Source: JACPUW01 sp049115495 (lineage in GTDB: Bacteria; Bacteroidota; Bacteroidia; CAILMK01; JACPUW01). Taken from it: 64,000 bases of DNA. This document shows positions 25,186 through 35,262 of this stretch, piece by piece. Position numbers and translations under genes: made by a program. Below the pieces are notes generated by a model. The model was given only the letters and a program-made list of their open reading frames with translations, made no database searches and was not told where the DNA came from. Within the stretch, counting starts at the first letter, position 1. Every line of letters begins with the position of its first letter. The DNA lies in NCBI GenBank assembly GCA_049115495.1, contig JAGDZV010000013.1, positions 1-64,000 of the forward strand, in the 5' to 3' direction.

Positions 25186-26373
25186 ATGTACGGAAAACTA
25201 AAAACGCAGCTTCAAGACGAATTACAGCAAATTGAAGACGGTGGCATTTATAAAAGAGAAAGAGTAATTACAACGCCTCAAGGTGCAGAGATAAAAGTTG
25301 ATTCAGGCGATGAAGTTATAATTATGTGCGCCAACAACTACTTAGGTTTATCTTCTCATCCTGATGTAGTTCAAGCCGCAAAAGATGCCTTAGATTCACA
25401 TGGTTACGGCATGTCTTCTGTGCGTTTTATCTGTGGTACGCAGGATATTCATAAAACACTTGAAAAAAAGATTGCTGAATTTTACGGCACTGAAGACACC
25501 ATACTTTACGCCGCAGCATTTGACGCCAACGGTGGTGTTTTTGAACCGCTATTTGGTAAAGACGATGCTATAATTTCTGACGCTTTGAACCACGCCTCGA
25601 TTATTGATGGTGTTAGATTATGCAAGGCAGCCCGCTACCGATACAAACACAGCGATATGTCGGACTTAGAAGAGCAACTGAAAGCCGCACAGGCACAAAA
25701 AAACAGAATAATTGTAACTGACGGCGTTTTCTCAATGGATGGCGACATTGCCAAGATGGATGAAATCTGTGCTCTTGCCGATAAATATGATGCTTTAGTA
25801 ATGACTGATGAGTGCCACAGTGCTGGCTTTATTGGTAAAACTGGTCGTGGAGTACCTGAATATCATGGCGTAATGGACAAGGTTGACATTGTAACCGGAA
25901 CACTTGGTAAAGCTTTAGGCGGCGCCATGGGTGGTTATACCACTGGCCCTAAAGAGATTATTGATATGCTTCGTCAAAAATCAAGACCTTATTTATTCTC
26001 TAACTCTTTGGCGCCTTCAATTGTAGGAGCATCTATTAAGGTTTTTGATCTATTGAGTTCAACTACCGAATTAAGAGATCGACTTGAAGAAAACACCAAA
26101 TATTTCAAAGAGAAAATACTGGCAGCAGGTTTTGATGTAAAACCAGGCGATTCTCCAATTGTACCTGTTATGCTTTATGATGCAGCACTTTCTCAAAAAT
26201 TTGCAGATAGGCTACTGGAAGAAGGAGTTTATGCCATTGGTTTCTTTTACCCTGTTGTTCCAAAAGAGCAAGCCCGAATTAGAACTCAAATTTCTGCCGC
26301 TCATGAAAAGCATCATTTAGACAAAGCTGTTGATGCCTTTATTAAGGTTGGAAAAGAGCTTGGCGTAATTTAA
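25186..26373 (+). CDS. kbl: Glycine C-acetyltransferase (2-amino-3-ketobutyrate CoA ligase)
   Basis: 395 residues, the normal length for this PLP-dependent alpha-oxoamine synthase. It interconverts glycine plus acetyl-CoA with 2-amino-3-oxobutyrate in threonine breakdown. Seen: NNYLGLSSHP, FICGTQDIHKTLE, GVFSMDGDIA, MTDECHSAGFIGKTGRG (PLP-ring Asp; DECHSAG where DDSHAVG/DEAHATG is usual) and TGTLGKALGGAMGGY with the Schiff-base Lys. No threonine dehydrogenase gene is adjacent. Other alpha-oxoamine synthases (serine palmitoyltransferase, BioF) are less likely because the GRGVPEYHGVMDKVDIVTGTLGKALG segment is Kbl-like. A strong terminator follows. Confidence 0.92.
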   Translation: MYGKLKTQLQDELQQIEDGGIYKRERVITTPQGAEIKVDSGDEVIIMCANNYLGLSSHPDVVQAAKDALDSHGYGMSSVRFICGTQDIHKTLEKKIAEFYGTEDTILYAAAFDANGGVFEPLFGKDDAIISDALNHASIIDGVRLCKAARYRYKHSDMSDLEEQLKAAQAQKNRIIVTDGVFSMDGDIAKMDEICALADKYDALVMTDECHSAGFIGKTGRGVPEYHGVMDKVDIVTGTLGKALGGAMGGYTTGPKEIIDMLRQKSRPYLFSNSLAPSIVGASIKVFDLLSSTTELRDRLEENTKYFKEKILAAGFDVKPGDSPIVPVMLYDAALSQKFADRLLEEGVYAIGFFYPVVPKEQARIRTQISAAHEKHHLDKAVDAFIKVGKELGVI

Positions 26374-26404
26374 ATATTGCGCTAACATTTCTCAAAAAAT
26401 AAGA

Positions 26405-26430
26405 AAAAGCTCCCCAACAGGAGCTTTTTT
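26405..26430 (+). terminator. Rho-independent terminator after kbl
   Basis: Stem AAAAGCTCC/GGAGCTTTT with a 6-nt loop, continuing into a T-run, about 30 bp after the kbl stop. Confidence 0.88.
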
Positions 26431-26675
26431 GTTTTTCATCGAAACCTTACTTTAAGTGCTGATTTACAAGCTCTTTCAACTCGATTTTTCCCTGTAAAAA
26501 ATTGCAAATCGACTATTTTCTTCGTTTAAAAGCACTCTTTATCTAAAGATTAAAAAAACAAGCAATTAATCGAAAACAAAAGCGCTAAACTGTTCCAAAT
26601 CGCTTGATTAGGGCAATGCTGTAAGATTTAGATGAATGTACGTTGAATGTCATTACAGCCAAGAACTATAACCTA

Positions 26676-26683
26676 TAGGTTTG
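26676..26683 (+). promoter_or_regulatory. Candidate -7 promoter element for the PKD surface-protein gene
   Basis: TAGGTTTG matches TAnnTTTG, 33 bp before the ATG at 26716. No TTTG lies at the expected upstream spacing. The 340-bp gap before the gene otherwise holds the kbl terminator and AT-rich sequence. Confidence 0.35.
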
Positions 26684-26715
26684 TTCTCCGAACGGTTGTA
26701 TTAAAATAGATTGAC

Positions 26716-29700
26716 ATGAAACGGTTAATTAATTCCTTAATCATTGGATTGTTTGCCATGGTCTCCTTGTGGTCAGGCAATGCCAATGCACAATGTAGCG
26801 GTATTACCCTTACTGCCCGAGACTACAAAGTGTGCGAACAAAACTCAGTTCAGTTCTTCATTTCTGGTTATCCGGCCAATAGTACCATGACCTGGCACTT
26901 CGGCAACCAGACGGTAAACGCCACTGCCGATTCCGTTAGGTTTATAGCTATAAAAACAGGAACATTTAAGCCGTATGTAATTGTAAAAACCCCTTCAAAT
27001 GTTACCTGTAGGGTTGATCTTCCGGTAGGTAAAGAAATCAAGGTTTTTGGTAAACCAAAAAATTTGAGTTTGAGCGTTTCTCCAGGAACTGAAATCTGTG
27101 AATTGGGTGGTCTTACAAAGATTTCAGTCAACGGTGGCACTAGCGATATGCGATACACTTTTGATGTGGGAACCGTTAATGGCCCAAGCGATGACAATTT
27201 TTACCGTTCTATATCGGCCAGCAATTCACTAACCCGACGCTATTATGTAGAAGGTTATAAATATCTTTTTGTTGAGATTAGAAATGGAAATGGATGTAGA
27301 ACCATAATTAGAGAAGACTCGCTTTTTAGCGTATCAAACCTACCTGTGCCTAATATTTCATTTAAAGATCAAAATAACTGTGATAAAAAAGAAATAGATT
27401 TTACCACAAACCTTGACCCGAGCTTGTCTTTAACTTATGCTTGGAGCTTTGAAGATGCTTCTCCATCAGTTTCGTCATTCCCCACGCCAAAAAACATTGT
27501 ATTTGAAGGCGAAGGAAAATATGACGTTTCATTAAAGGTGCAAAACGGACAGGGTTGTACTAGAGAAGTACTAAAAAAGGATTTGATAGTAGTAGGTAAA
27601 CAAAAGATTATTGACCTTGAGATTAGGGACAACAACGTATGTACTGGAGAAGAGTTGGTAGTGAAGCAAATTGGCTCTGACCTGTCAAATGGTAGCGTAT
27701 CATGGCTCTTAGGTGGTGCAAGTGTAGCCTATACCAACCCAAAAAATACATTAAAAAGAATATCATATGCAAGTACAGGTAATTTTGATATTGGACTAAG
27801 ATATAATGCTGGTGGTTGTGTAACTGAAGTTGTTTACAACGATACCATTAGAGTTGATAAGGTAAATGCAGACTTTAGCATGTCAGCGCCCTGTAATTGT
27901 GTTACAGAAGAAATAAGCTTTACTAATAGAAGTAGCACTACAGATCCTGAAGACAGCCTAATGTATAAATGGACAATAAAAGACCAACACGGCTTTACTA
28001 TTTATACATCAAGAGCAAAAAATCCAAAATATCAGTTTACCCAAATGGGTAATTACACAATTCAGTTAGATGTAAGTGGCAGAAAAGGATGCTCATCTAC
28101 AAAAACAAAAAGTATAGACTTTGGGCCGCTTAGGGCTGCATTTAATGTATCTGATGATAAAGCCTGCTTGGGCGAAACCATAACCGCATCTATTGACCCT
28201 GCAATAACATGCTTAAACAATATGGATGAGATAAAATGGAAGCTCATAAACGAAAATGGAGTGGTTGTAGATTCTCAAAGCACTGAGCTTTTTTCTCATA
28301 CATTTAAAGAAACTGGTAAATATGCAATTGAACTTTATGTTAGAAATAAAAGCCAATGTGAAGACTTTGCAATTAAGTTTTATGCAGTTGATGTTTACCA
28401 ACTAGAAACGTCAATTACAACTGATTATGAATTTGCCTGCGCTAATGATAGAATAGAGCTTGAAATGAAAAACGCTCCATACAATGTGGGGTCAAAAAAC
28501 AATTGGCTCATTATAGATTCAACCACCAGTGCAAGGTTTACAGGTACAGGAACAAAACTAAATTTTAACATTACAGAACCTGGTACATTTGACGTAATAC
28601 TTGTTGCATCAAGAAACGCCTTTTGTGCCGACACCGTAATTCTTAAAGATCAATTTAAAGTGAGCGGTGCCAAGGCCGAAATTATTACCCGGAAAAGAGA
28701 GTCATGTGTACCTTTTACAGATATAATAAATGCCAAGGTAATTAGCAACATTCAGCATAGAGATACAAACTATAATGTAACCTATAAATGGGGTAGCACA
28801 AACTCATCAGGAATCTCATTTGCCGATGTTAACAACGATACTACCGAAGTAACTATTACCCAGAGTAATAATTATGGCTTAACCCTAGAACTTACAAATG
28901 CCGAAGGTTGTAAAACTACTTTTAGTAAATCTAAAGCTTATGAAGCGGGTGTGGTTTCACGTTGGACATCTAACTCAACCGCCTGCGTTGATGTTCCTTT
29001 AAAAATAAACAACCGTTCTTATGTAAATGCCAAAAAATTTAAGTGGCTGGTTACTGATACCAACGTAACCGTAAAGCCTAAAATTAGAGCTGAAGAACCA
29101 CGATTTATTTTTAAAGAGCCTGGTAGATTTCGCATTGGCCTAGTGGCAGAAAATGATATCGGCTGTATTGACACCTTTTATAGAAATATTAATGTAATTG
29201 ACTTTAACTTCAATTTTACATCACCTGAGTCTAACAGTTTCTTATGTGCCCCAGCCCTTGTTGAGTTTAATGTAAAGCACACCAATGTAGATTCGTTTGT
29301 ATGGACTTTTGGCGACGGTGACACCGTAACTACAAGCGATACCGTAATGGGACATTTTTATGACATTCTTGATCTTGACCCTAATAATGAGTACCCTTTT
29401 GACATTCAGCTTATTGGTATATCTAACTACGGATGTCAGGACACTTTAACCAAAGAAGACTTTATTAAACTTTCTGGTCCTAGACCAAAGTTTGTGCCTG
29501 ATACATTAATTGGTAGTAAAGAAGTTGATGTTGAATTTTTAGACCTTAATGTTGGTGTTAGATACTATCTATTTGATTACGGAGACAACTCAAGTGTAGA
29601 TAGTAATGTAATGAATACGCACACTTACGTGCTTGACGATACCACTAAGTTATTTGAGGACTTTTATCCAAAAATGGTGGCCTTTGACGACAGAGGTTGT

Positions 29701-31635
29701 TCGAGAACTTTGGTGCTTGATAAGCCCATTAGAGTATACAATGGTGCCAAAACAAGATTCGTAGCAGATACGCTTGAAGCTTGTGAAAATGTTTTAGTTC
29801 AGTTTAGAAACTTTTCAACTTTGGCAGACAGCTTTCAGTGGTTTGTTGGTGGATCTGACTCTGTAGTGAGTTATGATAGAAACCCAGTTATTGGTTTTAA
29901 AGAAGGTACACACACAGTAACGTTAAAAGCATTTAATATAAACGGCGATGGCACCAACTTTAAGCGTGAAAACTACATTACTGTGTATGAAAACCCAACG
30001 GTAGAAATGTCTGTTGACTTTGACTTTTATTGCGAAGGACGAGAAGCTAGCTTTACAGACCGCTCTTATGGCAAGCACATTATTTCTAAAAGAATTTGGG
30101 ATTTTAATAATAATTGGAATCAAGACGACACATCAAGTCTAGTTAACCCAACTTATACGTATCCAACCAAAGGTGTATTTGATGTGAGACTTTGGGTTCA
30201 AGATGAGTTTGGTTGTTTCAACGAGAAAGTGTTTGAAAATGCCGTTGAAGTTGGAGACCCACTGCCAATTAACCATAATGGTATTTCTTACGTGAGCTAT
30301 GCCAGCAATAATGTAGTTAAATTTAATGTACCTGAAAACGATACATTAGGAACCCATGGCTTCTTAATATCTTCTGACAATAAACTCTTAACACCAATTG
30401 GCCAACAAAGTGGCACAGCACTAAGCGCAGGAGATTATCAATTAAGAGTTCCTTCGCAAAACACCTATTATCAACTATTGGCAATAAATGATTGCCGCGA
30501 TACAGTTGATGTAGGTAAAGCCCATAAACCCGTAGTGCTAAAAATTAGCGAAAAATCGGGCACCTTTTTTCCTTTATTAGAATGGACCCGCTATAATGGT
30601 TGGAATGCCGTGACAAATTACGAAGTTGTTCGAACCACAAATGGTGAGAAAGAAGAAACAATTGCACTTCTCTCGGCCAATGATACTACATATGTTGATT
30701 CACTGGTGTGTAATAACTTTTACTCATATTTTGTGCGGGCAAGTGAGTCTCGCTACGCTTCAAATAGCACAGTTGACACCATTAGCCCGGCTTACGAAGG
30801 CCCTACAGGAGAAACCGAGCTTTTTACAACCACTGTAGTTGATAACAAAACCATTCTTACTACTTGGCAACCACACAGCCATCCGCAAGTAACTGAATAC
30901 CTTGTGAGCAGGTCTGATCCAAATTTTGGTTTAGTAGAGCGCCATGCTGTTGTTGAAGACACCTTCTTTTTAGATAATATTGAAATATTTGCTGACAGAG
31001 ATATTTACAAGTACACCATTACGGGCATAGACTATTGCCTTAGCAAATCAGAATCTAGCATAGAATCTAATTCAATTGTAGTAGGTATTACAAGAAATGA
31101 AAACAATGTAGATTTAGAATGGAATCTATTTGAAAACTGGCCAAATGCTGAAACTACCTACTATTTAGAAAAAGCCACTGAGAGCACTGAATTTGAAACT
31201 ATTTTCTCTGGAAAAGGCACTACAGTTTACCAGGACAAAGACATTTTTCAATTTGAAGATGAGATATTTAGGTATAGGATTAAAGCAGTATACGGCAATA
31301 GAATAGCCTACTCTAACATTGTAAGAGAGTTCCCTGATCTTAAGGTTTATATTCCGAATGCCTTCTCACCAAATAACGATGGAATTAATGATATATACAA
31401 AGTAACCGGCTCTGGTGGTGAAACGGGCTCGGCGGCCGAGTTTGATAAGTTTAGACTTATTATAATAAACCGCTGGGGAGAAACAGTTTATGAAAACAAC
31501 AATTTAGCCGATGGTTGGGACGGTACATACAAGGGAGTTGACTGTCCGATTGGCACTTATGTTTTCCACGTAGAGTTCAGAGACAAAACAGGTAAATTTC
31601 AATATTATCAAGGTAACATTACGCTACTTAGATAA
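26716..31635 (+). CDS. PKD-repeat surface protein with gliding-motility-associated C-terminal (T9SS type B) domain
   Basis: 1639 residues. The signal peptide ends at WSGNANAQ. The body is a series of PKD-like Ig folds of about 85-95 residues, recognised by YAWSFEDASPS, FVWTFGDGDTV and YLFDYGDNSS cores, each unit with paired cysteines. Residues ~1265-1530 look like fibronectin-III-type folds (ILEWTRYNGWNAVTNYEVVR; ILTTWQPHSHPQVTEYLVSR). From ~1542 the C-terminus reads VYIPNAFSPNNDGINDIYKV, INRWGETVYENN, DGWDGTYKG and PIGTYVFHVEFRD, the gliding-motility C-terminal family that targets proteins to the T9SS. Such proteins are adhesins or gliding-track proteins in the SprB style, probably exported through SprA encoded at 48977. 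A hairpin follows the stop. Confidence 0.92.
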   Translation: MKRLINSLIIGLFAMVSLWSGNANAQCSGITLTARDYKVCEQNSVQFFISGYPANSTMTWHFGNQTVNATADSVRFIAIKTGTFKPYVIVKTPSNVTCRVDLPVGKEIKVFGKPKNLSLSVSPGTEICELGGLTKISVNGGTSDMRYTFDVGTVNGPSDDNFYRSISASNSLTRRYYVEGYKYLFVEIRNGNGCRTIIREDSLFSVSNLPVPNISFKDQNNCDKKEIDFTTNLDPSLSLTYAWSFEDASPSVSSFPTPKNIVFEGEGKYDVSLKVQNGQGCTREVLKKDLIVVGKQKIIDLEIRDNNVCTGEELVVKQIGSDLSNGSVSWLLGGASVAYTNPKNTLKRISYASTGNFDIGLRYNAGGCVTEVVYNDTIRVDKVNADFSMSAPCNCVTEEISFTNRSSTTDPEDSLMYKWTIKDQHGFTIYTSRAKNPKYQFTQMGNYTIQLDVSGRKGCSSTKTKSIDFGPLRAAFNVSDDKACLGETITASIDPAITCLNNMDEIKWKLINENGVVVDSQSTELFSHTFKETGKYAIELYVRNKSQCEDFAIKFYAVDVYQLETSITTDYEFACANDRIELEMKNAPYNVGSKNNWLIIDSTTSARFTGTGTKLNFNITEPGTFDVILVASRNAFCADTVILKDQFKVSGAKAEIITRKRESCVPFTDIINAKVISNIQHRDTNYNVTYKWGSTNSSGISFADVNNDTTEVTITQSNNYGLTLELTNAEGCKTTFSKSKAYEAGVVSRWTSNSTACVDVPLKINNRSYVNAKKFKWLVTDTNVTVKPKIRAEEPRFIFKEPGRFRIGLVAENDIGCIDTFYRNINVIDFNFNFTSPESNSFLCAPALVEFNVKHTNVDSFVWTFGDGDTVTTSDTVMGHFYDILDLDPNNEYPFDIQLIGISNYGCQDTLTKEDFIKLSGPRPKFVPDTLIGSKEVDVEFLDLNVGVRYYLFDYGDNSSVDSNVMNTHTYVLDDTTKLFEDFYPKMVAFDDRGCSRTLVLDKPIRVYNGAKTRFVADTLEACENVLVQFRNFSTLADSFQWFVGGSDSVVSYDRNPVIGFKEGTHTVTLKAFNINGDGTNFKRENYITVYENPTVEMSVDFDFYCEGREASFTDRSYGKHIISKRIWDFNNNWNQDDTSSLVNPTYTYPTKGVFDVRLWVQDEFGCFNEKVFENAVEVGDPLPINHNGISYVSYASNNVVKFNVPENDTLGTHGFLISSDNKLLTPIGQQSGTALSAGDYQLRVPSQNTYYQLLAINDCRDTVDVGKAHKPVVLKISEKSGTFFPLLEWTRYNGWNAVTNYEVVRTTNGEKEETIALLSANDTTYVDSLVCNNFYSYFVRASESRYASNSTVDTISPAYEGPTGETELFTTTVVDNKTILTTWQPHSHPQVTEYLVSRSDPNFGLVERHAVVEDTFFLDNIEIFADRDIYKYTITGIDYCLSKSESSIESNSIVVGITRNENNVDLEWNLFENWPNAETTYYLEKATESTEFETIFSGKGTTVYQDKDIFQFEDEIFRYRIKAVYGNRIAYSNIVREFPDLKVYIPNAFSPNNDGINDIYKVTGSGGETGSAAEFDKFRLIIINRWGETVYENNNLADGWDGTYKGVDCPIGTYVFHVEFRDKTGKFQYYQGNITLLR

Positions 31636-31667
31636 AACAATATACAACCTCAAACAAACCGTTTCAA

Positions 31668-31697
31668 GTGGAGCCCTGCCGTATGGTGGGGCTTCAC
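31668..31697 (+). terminator. Hairpin after the PKD surface-protein gene (likely terminator)
   Basis: GTGGAGCCC and GGGGCTTCAC pair over nine to ten positions with one wobble; GATTTTG follows. The T-run is short, so termination may be partial. Confidence 0.55.
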
Positions 31698-31753
31698 GAT
31701 TTTGTAATCAATCGTTTTTACAATAAACTAAATGAGTAATTTGCAGCTGCATT

Positions 31754-33082
31754 ATGGTAGCTCAATTAAATAAGATTAAACACTTTTTTGAAACTGACAT
31801 ATGGGAAGTAAAGTCAGACCTTGCTAAGCCTATTAAGTTTTTAAGACAAGCGCTAAGGGTTTTAATAATTTCTGGAAAAGGCTACATTGAGAATAAAAGT
31901 GCATTAAAAGGCTCTGCCCTTACCTTTTACACCATTCTTTCGGTAGTACCAGTTTTGGCAGTTGCATTTGGTGTTGCTCAAGGCTTTGGGCTTGAAGATA
32001 AACTTGAATCGCAGATTCGCGTATCATTTGCTGGGCAAGAAGAAGTAATGACCAAGATTATTGAGTTTTCAAGAAAAAGCTTGCATAACGTACAAGGTGG
32101 TTTGGTAGCGGGTATTTCCGTTTTATTCTTGTTATGGTCTGTAATTAAGCTACTCAACCATATTGAGAATGCATTTAATGCCATTTGGAACCTAGAGAAA
32201 TCAAGAACATTTATTAGAAAATTTACTGATTACCTTACTCTAATTCTAATTGGGCCCGTATTTATAATAATAAGCGGTAGCGCTACTGTTTTTATAAATA
32301 CTCAATTAGAATCATACAAAAGTGAAGGTATGTTTTTTGAATACACCAGCAGCTTTTTCTTAAGCGCCATGCAGCTGGCTCCTTTCGTATTAATTTGGGT
32401 GTTTTTCACTATACTTTACATGATAATACCCAATAAAAATGTTAAGTTTTTACCTGCCCTTGTAGGTGGTATTTTGGCTGGAACAGCCTTTGCCTTCTTG
32501 CAAAACGGTTATGTTTATTTTCAATTGGCAATGTCACGATACAATGCCATTTACGGGAGTTTTGCTGCGCTTCCGCTATTTCTTATTTGGCTTCAAATAA
32601 GTTGGATGTTCATTCTCTTTGGTGCTGAAGTGTCGCATGCCGTACAATATGCTGAAAAGTTGATTTATGTGCAACAAGGCAAAAACATAAGCCAAAGGTT
32701 AACCAAAATGCTATGTGTAAATGTGCTAAAAGAGATTGCTGAAAAATTTGAAGCTGGTGAAAGGGCACATTCATTGAGCTCTTTAAGCGAGCGATTAAAC
32801 ATTCCCATTCATTTTACTGAAAAAGCAATTGAACTGCTATTGAATGCAAACCTAATCTCAGAGGTAAATATAGATCAGAATGTAAAACAAAAAGGCTACC
32901 AACCCTACAGCTCCGTAAATATTTTAACATTCACCTACGTGGTACAAAAATTAGAATCTGCAGGAGCCAATGAATTAAACTTACCTAAAGGGTCAAGCCT
33001 TGACCACATGAAAGAAGTTTTTGCTCATTTTGAAGAAGAACAAAACTCACTCAACTTTAACAAGCCCATTACACAACTTTAG
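31754..33082 (+). CDS. YihY/virulence factor BrkB family membrane protein
   Basis: 442 residues. Six membrane segments form the YihY/BrkB domain (about 35-310). Marks are GSALTFYTILSVVPVLAVAFG, LLNHIENAFNAIWNLEKSR, the TILYMIIPNKNVKFLPALVGG loop and YNAIYGSFAALPLFLIWLQISW. Residues ~320-440 are a cytoplasmic tail with a winged-helix-like piece (LSERLNIPIHFTEKAIELL). The family was once called ribonuclease BN, which is wrong; its role is unknown, with transport suggested. The gene overlaps the 3' end of the convergent symporter gene by 14 bp. Confidence 0.9.
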   Translation: MVAQLNKIKHFFETDIWEVKSDLAKPIKFLRQALRVLIISGKGYIENKSALKGSALTFYTILSVVPVLAVAFGVAQGFGLEDKLESQIRVSFAGQEEVMTKIIEFSRKSLHNVQGGLVAGISVLFLLWSVIKLLNHIENAFNAIWNLEKSRTFIRKFTDYLTLILIGPVFIIISGSATVFINTQLESYKSEGMFFEYTSSFFLSAMQLAPFVLIWVFFTILYMIIPNKNVKFLPALVGGILAGTAFAFLQNGYVYFQLAMSRYNAIYGSFAALPLFLIWLQISWMFILFGAEVSHAVQYAEKLIYVQQGKNISQRLTKMLCVNVLKEIAEKFEAGERAHSLSSLSERLNIPIHFTEKAIELLLNANLISEVNIDQNVKQKGYQPYSSVNILTFTYVVQKLESAGANELNLPKGSSLDHMKEVFAHFEEEQNSLNFNKPITQL

Positions 33083-34556
33083 CCTGCTTTTTTGACGTAT
33101 AGTGAGTTACAAATATGCCCACGGCAAAAGCTAAAGCAAAAGCTGGCATCATCTCTTCTAATGAATTAAAAAAAGGACCAACTCCCGGAGCCAACGGCAT
33201 TATAAATTTAAAAAATGGCACGCCTATAAATCCAGTAATCATTGATGCCAATGCCCCTTGGGCATTATACTTTTTCCAAAATAACGACAGTATAATAACC
33301 GGGCAAAAAGATGCTGCTATACCACTCCAACCAATTAAAATGAACCAAAAAATGCTTCTGCCAGGCACAAGTAATGCAACTATTACCGCCACCACTAAGG
33401 CAACCATAGCAATTATAAATGTTATGTTTCTTGATATTTTAGCCATTCGATTTTGCTCCAGTTCTGGATGAAAAATCTTTTGATAAAAGTCTCTTGTTAT
33501 TGCGCTTGACACCACTACCAGAAGTGAATCTATGGTAGACATTATTGCGGCTAAAACTACGGCAATATATGTTCCTACAATAACCAATGGCATAAGCTTC
33601 TCTACCAAGGCAATTAATGAACCCTTACCATCTGACCCTAATACCTCAAGATAATTCTCAGAAAAAAGCGAACGTGCAAATAAGCCAATAAAAACAGCCC
33701 CTAAACCCGCTAAAAGAGTAAAGGCCATAGCCACCCATTTTCCCTTATCTAGCTCTTTCTCGTTTTTTACTGACATAAAACGTACAAATACCTGCGGTGC
33801 TCCTAAAAAACCCAAGCCAATGCTTACCAGAGCAATAATTGATGCCAGGTTAATCCAGCTAAAGCCACCTTTGCCCCACCAACTTAAAAGTGAAGGATCA
33901 ATTAATTCTAGATTATCAAATAAATTGCCTTCATAATTTATGTATGCTACTAATGGTAAAGCCACAAGACCTAGTAACATAAGAATTCCTTGAAAAAAAT
34001 CTGACCAAACTACGGCAACAAAGCCACCAATAAAGCTATAAGCCAATACAATTACAAACCCAACTATGGCGCCAACAAAGTAATTCCAATTTAAAAATGA
34101 CTCAAAGGCCTGGCCTGTTGCATCAATTTGTGCACTTACATATACAGTTACAAAAACTGCTAAAGCAGAAGCTGCCACTATTCTTAAAAGATGATTTTTG
34201 GGTTTGAAATGACTTTCTAAATAGTCAGGAACCGTTATTGAATCGTATTTATCAGTTAACCTTTTAAATGGTTTGGCCATAAAAATCCAAGCCAAAGAAA
34301 CCCCAAGCATTTCCCCTAAAACTACCCATAGGGCCTTTACTCCAATAATTGCCCCCATACCCGTTAACCCTAAAAGTAACCAAGCCGATTCGCCAGTGGC
34401 TCTTGATGAAAAAGAAACTGCCCAAAAGCCAAGTTTCTTCCCGCCAACAAAAAAGTCATCAGATCCCTTAATTCGTTTGCTTGCAAAATATCCGATTACG
34501 AATAGAATGGCGAAATAGATAAACAGAATTACATATTTTATTGTGTCCATATTCAA
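33069..34556 (-). CDS. putP: Sodium:solute symporter, PutP (Na+/proline) type
   Basis: 495 residues with about 13 membrane helices, the normal layout of the SSS family. The segment SSRATGESAWLLLGLTGMG is typical of PutP, and GGFVAVVWSDFFQGILMLLG is the SSS signature region. Na+-site residues fall in the VVLAAIMSTIDSLLVVVSSA helix. It would import proline or a similar solute with Na+. The first Met pair (34556, 34550) leaves two starts. A TACTTTTG element on the minus strand at 34570-34577 gives a very short leader, favouring the 34550 start. The exact substrate is not proven. Confidence 0.85.
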   Translation of the reverse strand: MNMDTIKYVILFIYFAILFVIGYFASKRIKGSDDFFVGGKKLGFWAVSFSSRATGESAWLLLGLTGMGAIIGVKALWVVLGEMLGVSLAWIFMAKPFKRLTDKYDSITVPDYLESHFKPKNHLLRIVAASALAVFVTVYVSAQIDATGQAFESFLNWNYFVGAIVGFVIVLAYSFIGGFVAVVWSDFFQGILMLLGLVALPLVAYINYEGNLFDNLELIDPSLLSWWGKGGFSWINLASIIALVSIGLGFLGAPQVFVRFMSVKNEKELDKGKWVAMAFTLLAGLGAVFIGLFARSLFSENYLEVLGSDGKGSLIALVEKLMPLVIVGTYIAVVLAAIMSTIDSLLVVVSSAITRDFYQKIFHPELEQNRMAKISRNITFIIAMVALVVAVIVALLVPGRSIFWFILIGWSGIAASFCPVIILSLFWKKYNAQGALASMITGFIGVPFFKFIMPLAPGVGPFFNSLEEMMPAFALAFAVGIFVTHYTSKKQAKVV

Positions 34557-34569
34557 TAGGCAGTTTGGC

Positions 34570-34577
34570 CAAAAGTA
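34570..34577 (-). promoter_or_regulatory. Candidate -7 promoter element for the PutP-type gene
   Basis: TACTTTTG on the minus strand fits TAnnTTTG and lies just before the symporter start, inside the 59-bp divergent gap. No good TTTG box is seen 19 bp further upstream. Confidence 0.4.
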
Positions 34578-34615
34578 TACAATTCAGCGTACTTTTACAG
34601 TAAACTTAATTTGAT

Positions 34616-35017
34616 ATGAATAAATACGAATCGGCATACAATATGCTTATGATTTTAATGGTGGTAGATGGTGAATTCAATAGTAATGAAGGGGATGTAA
34701 TTATTGATTATTTAAGAAGTGCTCATGAAAACTATGTTGGCACAAAAGATGAAAACAAAACCTTCATGGAGTTGAGTAACGACCAATTGCTTGATCATTT
34801 TAGGGATGCTTCTTACGAGTTTTATAAAAAACACAGCGACGAGGAAAGACTTAACATTTTTGAAAGTGCTGCCAAAGATTACTATGCTCAATCTTTACAC
34901 TCTGATCGTGTGGGGTTCATTGAATTTGCCAAGCAAATAATTATAGCAGATCATAAAGTTACAAAGCTTGAAAATACCTACATAAACAAACTCTTTGACC
35001 TTTGGGGAATGCAATAA
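34616..35017 (+). CDS. TerB-like helical protein
   Basis: 133 residues, all-helical in appearance and without a signal peptide. The N-terminus MLMILMVVDGEFNSNEGDVIIDYL and the later FAKQIIIADHKVTKLENTYINKL repeat the pattern hydrophobic helix-(V/A)D-x-x-(V/F)-x-x-x-E of TerB/DUF533-type acidic helical domains, which occur in stress-related proteins. No other ter genes are nearby, so tellurite resistance should not be inferred. Single gene, divergent from putP, closed by a strong terminator. Confidence 0.6.
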   Translation: MNKYESAYNMLMILMVVDGEFNSNEGDVIIDYLRSAHENYVGTKDENKTFMELSNDQLLDHFRDASYEFYKKHSDEERLNIFESAAKDYYAQSLHSDRVGFIEFAKQIIIADHKVTKLENTYINKLFDLWGMQ

Positions 35018-35043
35018 AATCTCACAAACCTTTATAAAAAGAC

Positions 35044-35075
35044 AAACCCTGCTTAAAATGGCAGGGTTTATTGTT
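35044..35075 (+). terminator. Rho-independent terminator after the TerB-like gene
   Basis: Perfect 9-bp stem AAACCCTGC/GCAGGGTTT with an 8-nt loop and a T-rich tail. Confidence 0.88.
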
Positions 35076-35210
35076 CCATAGCTAATTTTCCCAGGCTTTG
35101 ATTGTGCGATTCGTTAAATCAATTATAAGCCAAACATCACAAAGCATAAAACACAATTTTATACTCGTGTATTTATCTAAAATAAATGTGTTTATTTAGC
35201 GCGAAAGTGA

Positions 35211-35243
35211 ATTCGTAAATAATGTTTTTTAGATTTACGAAAT
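35211..35243 (+). promoter_or_regulatory. Inverted repeat just before the histidine-kinase gene
   Basis: ATTCGTAAAT and ATTTACGAAAT are inverted copies with a single bulge, separated by 12 bp, ending 20 bp before the ATG at 35263. It could be an operator or an mRNA hairpin that hides the start region; no T-run follows. Confidence 0.35.
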
Positions 35244-35262
35244 AGTATTGATTAACCTTGGC

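Noticed and set aside
31754..33082. Ribonuclease BN annotation for the YihY/BrkB protein
   Set aside because: That historical name is known to be wrong for this membrane family.
34616..35017. Tellurite-resistance function for the TerB-like protein
   Set aside because: Only the fold-level pattern is seen and no other ter genes are present.
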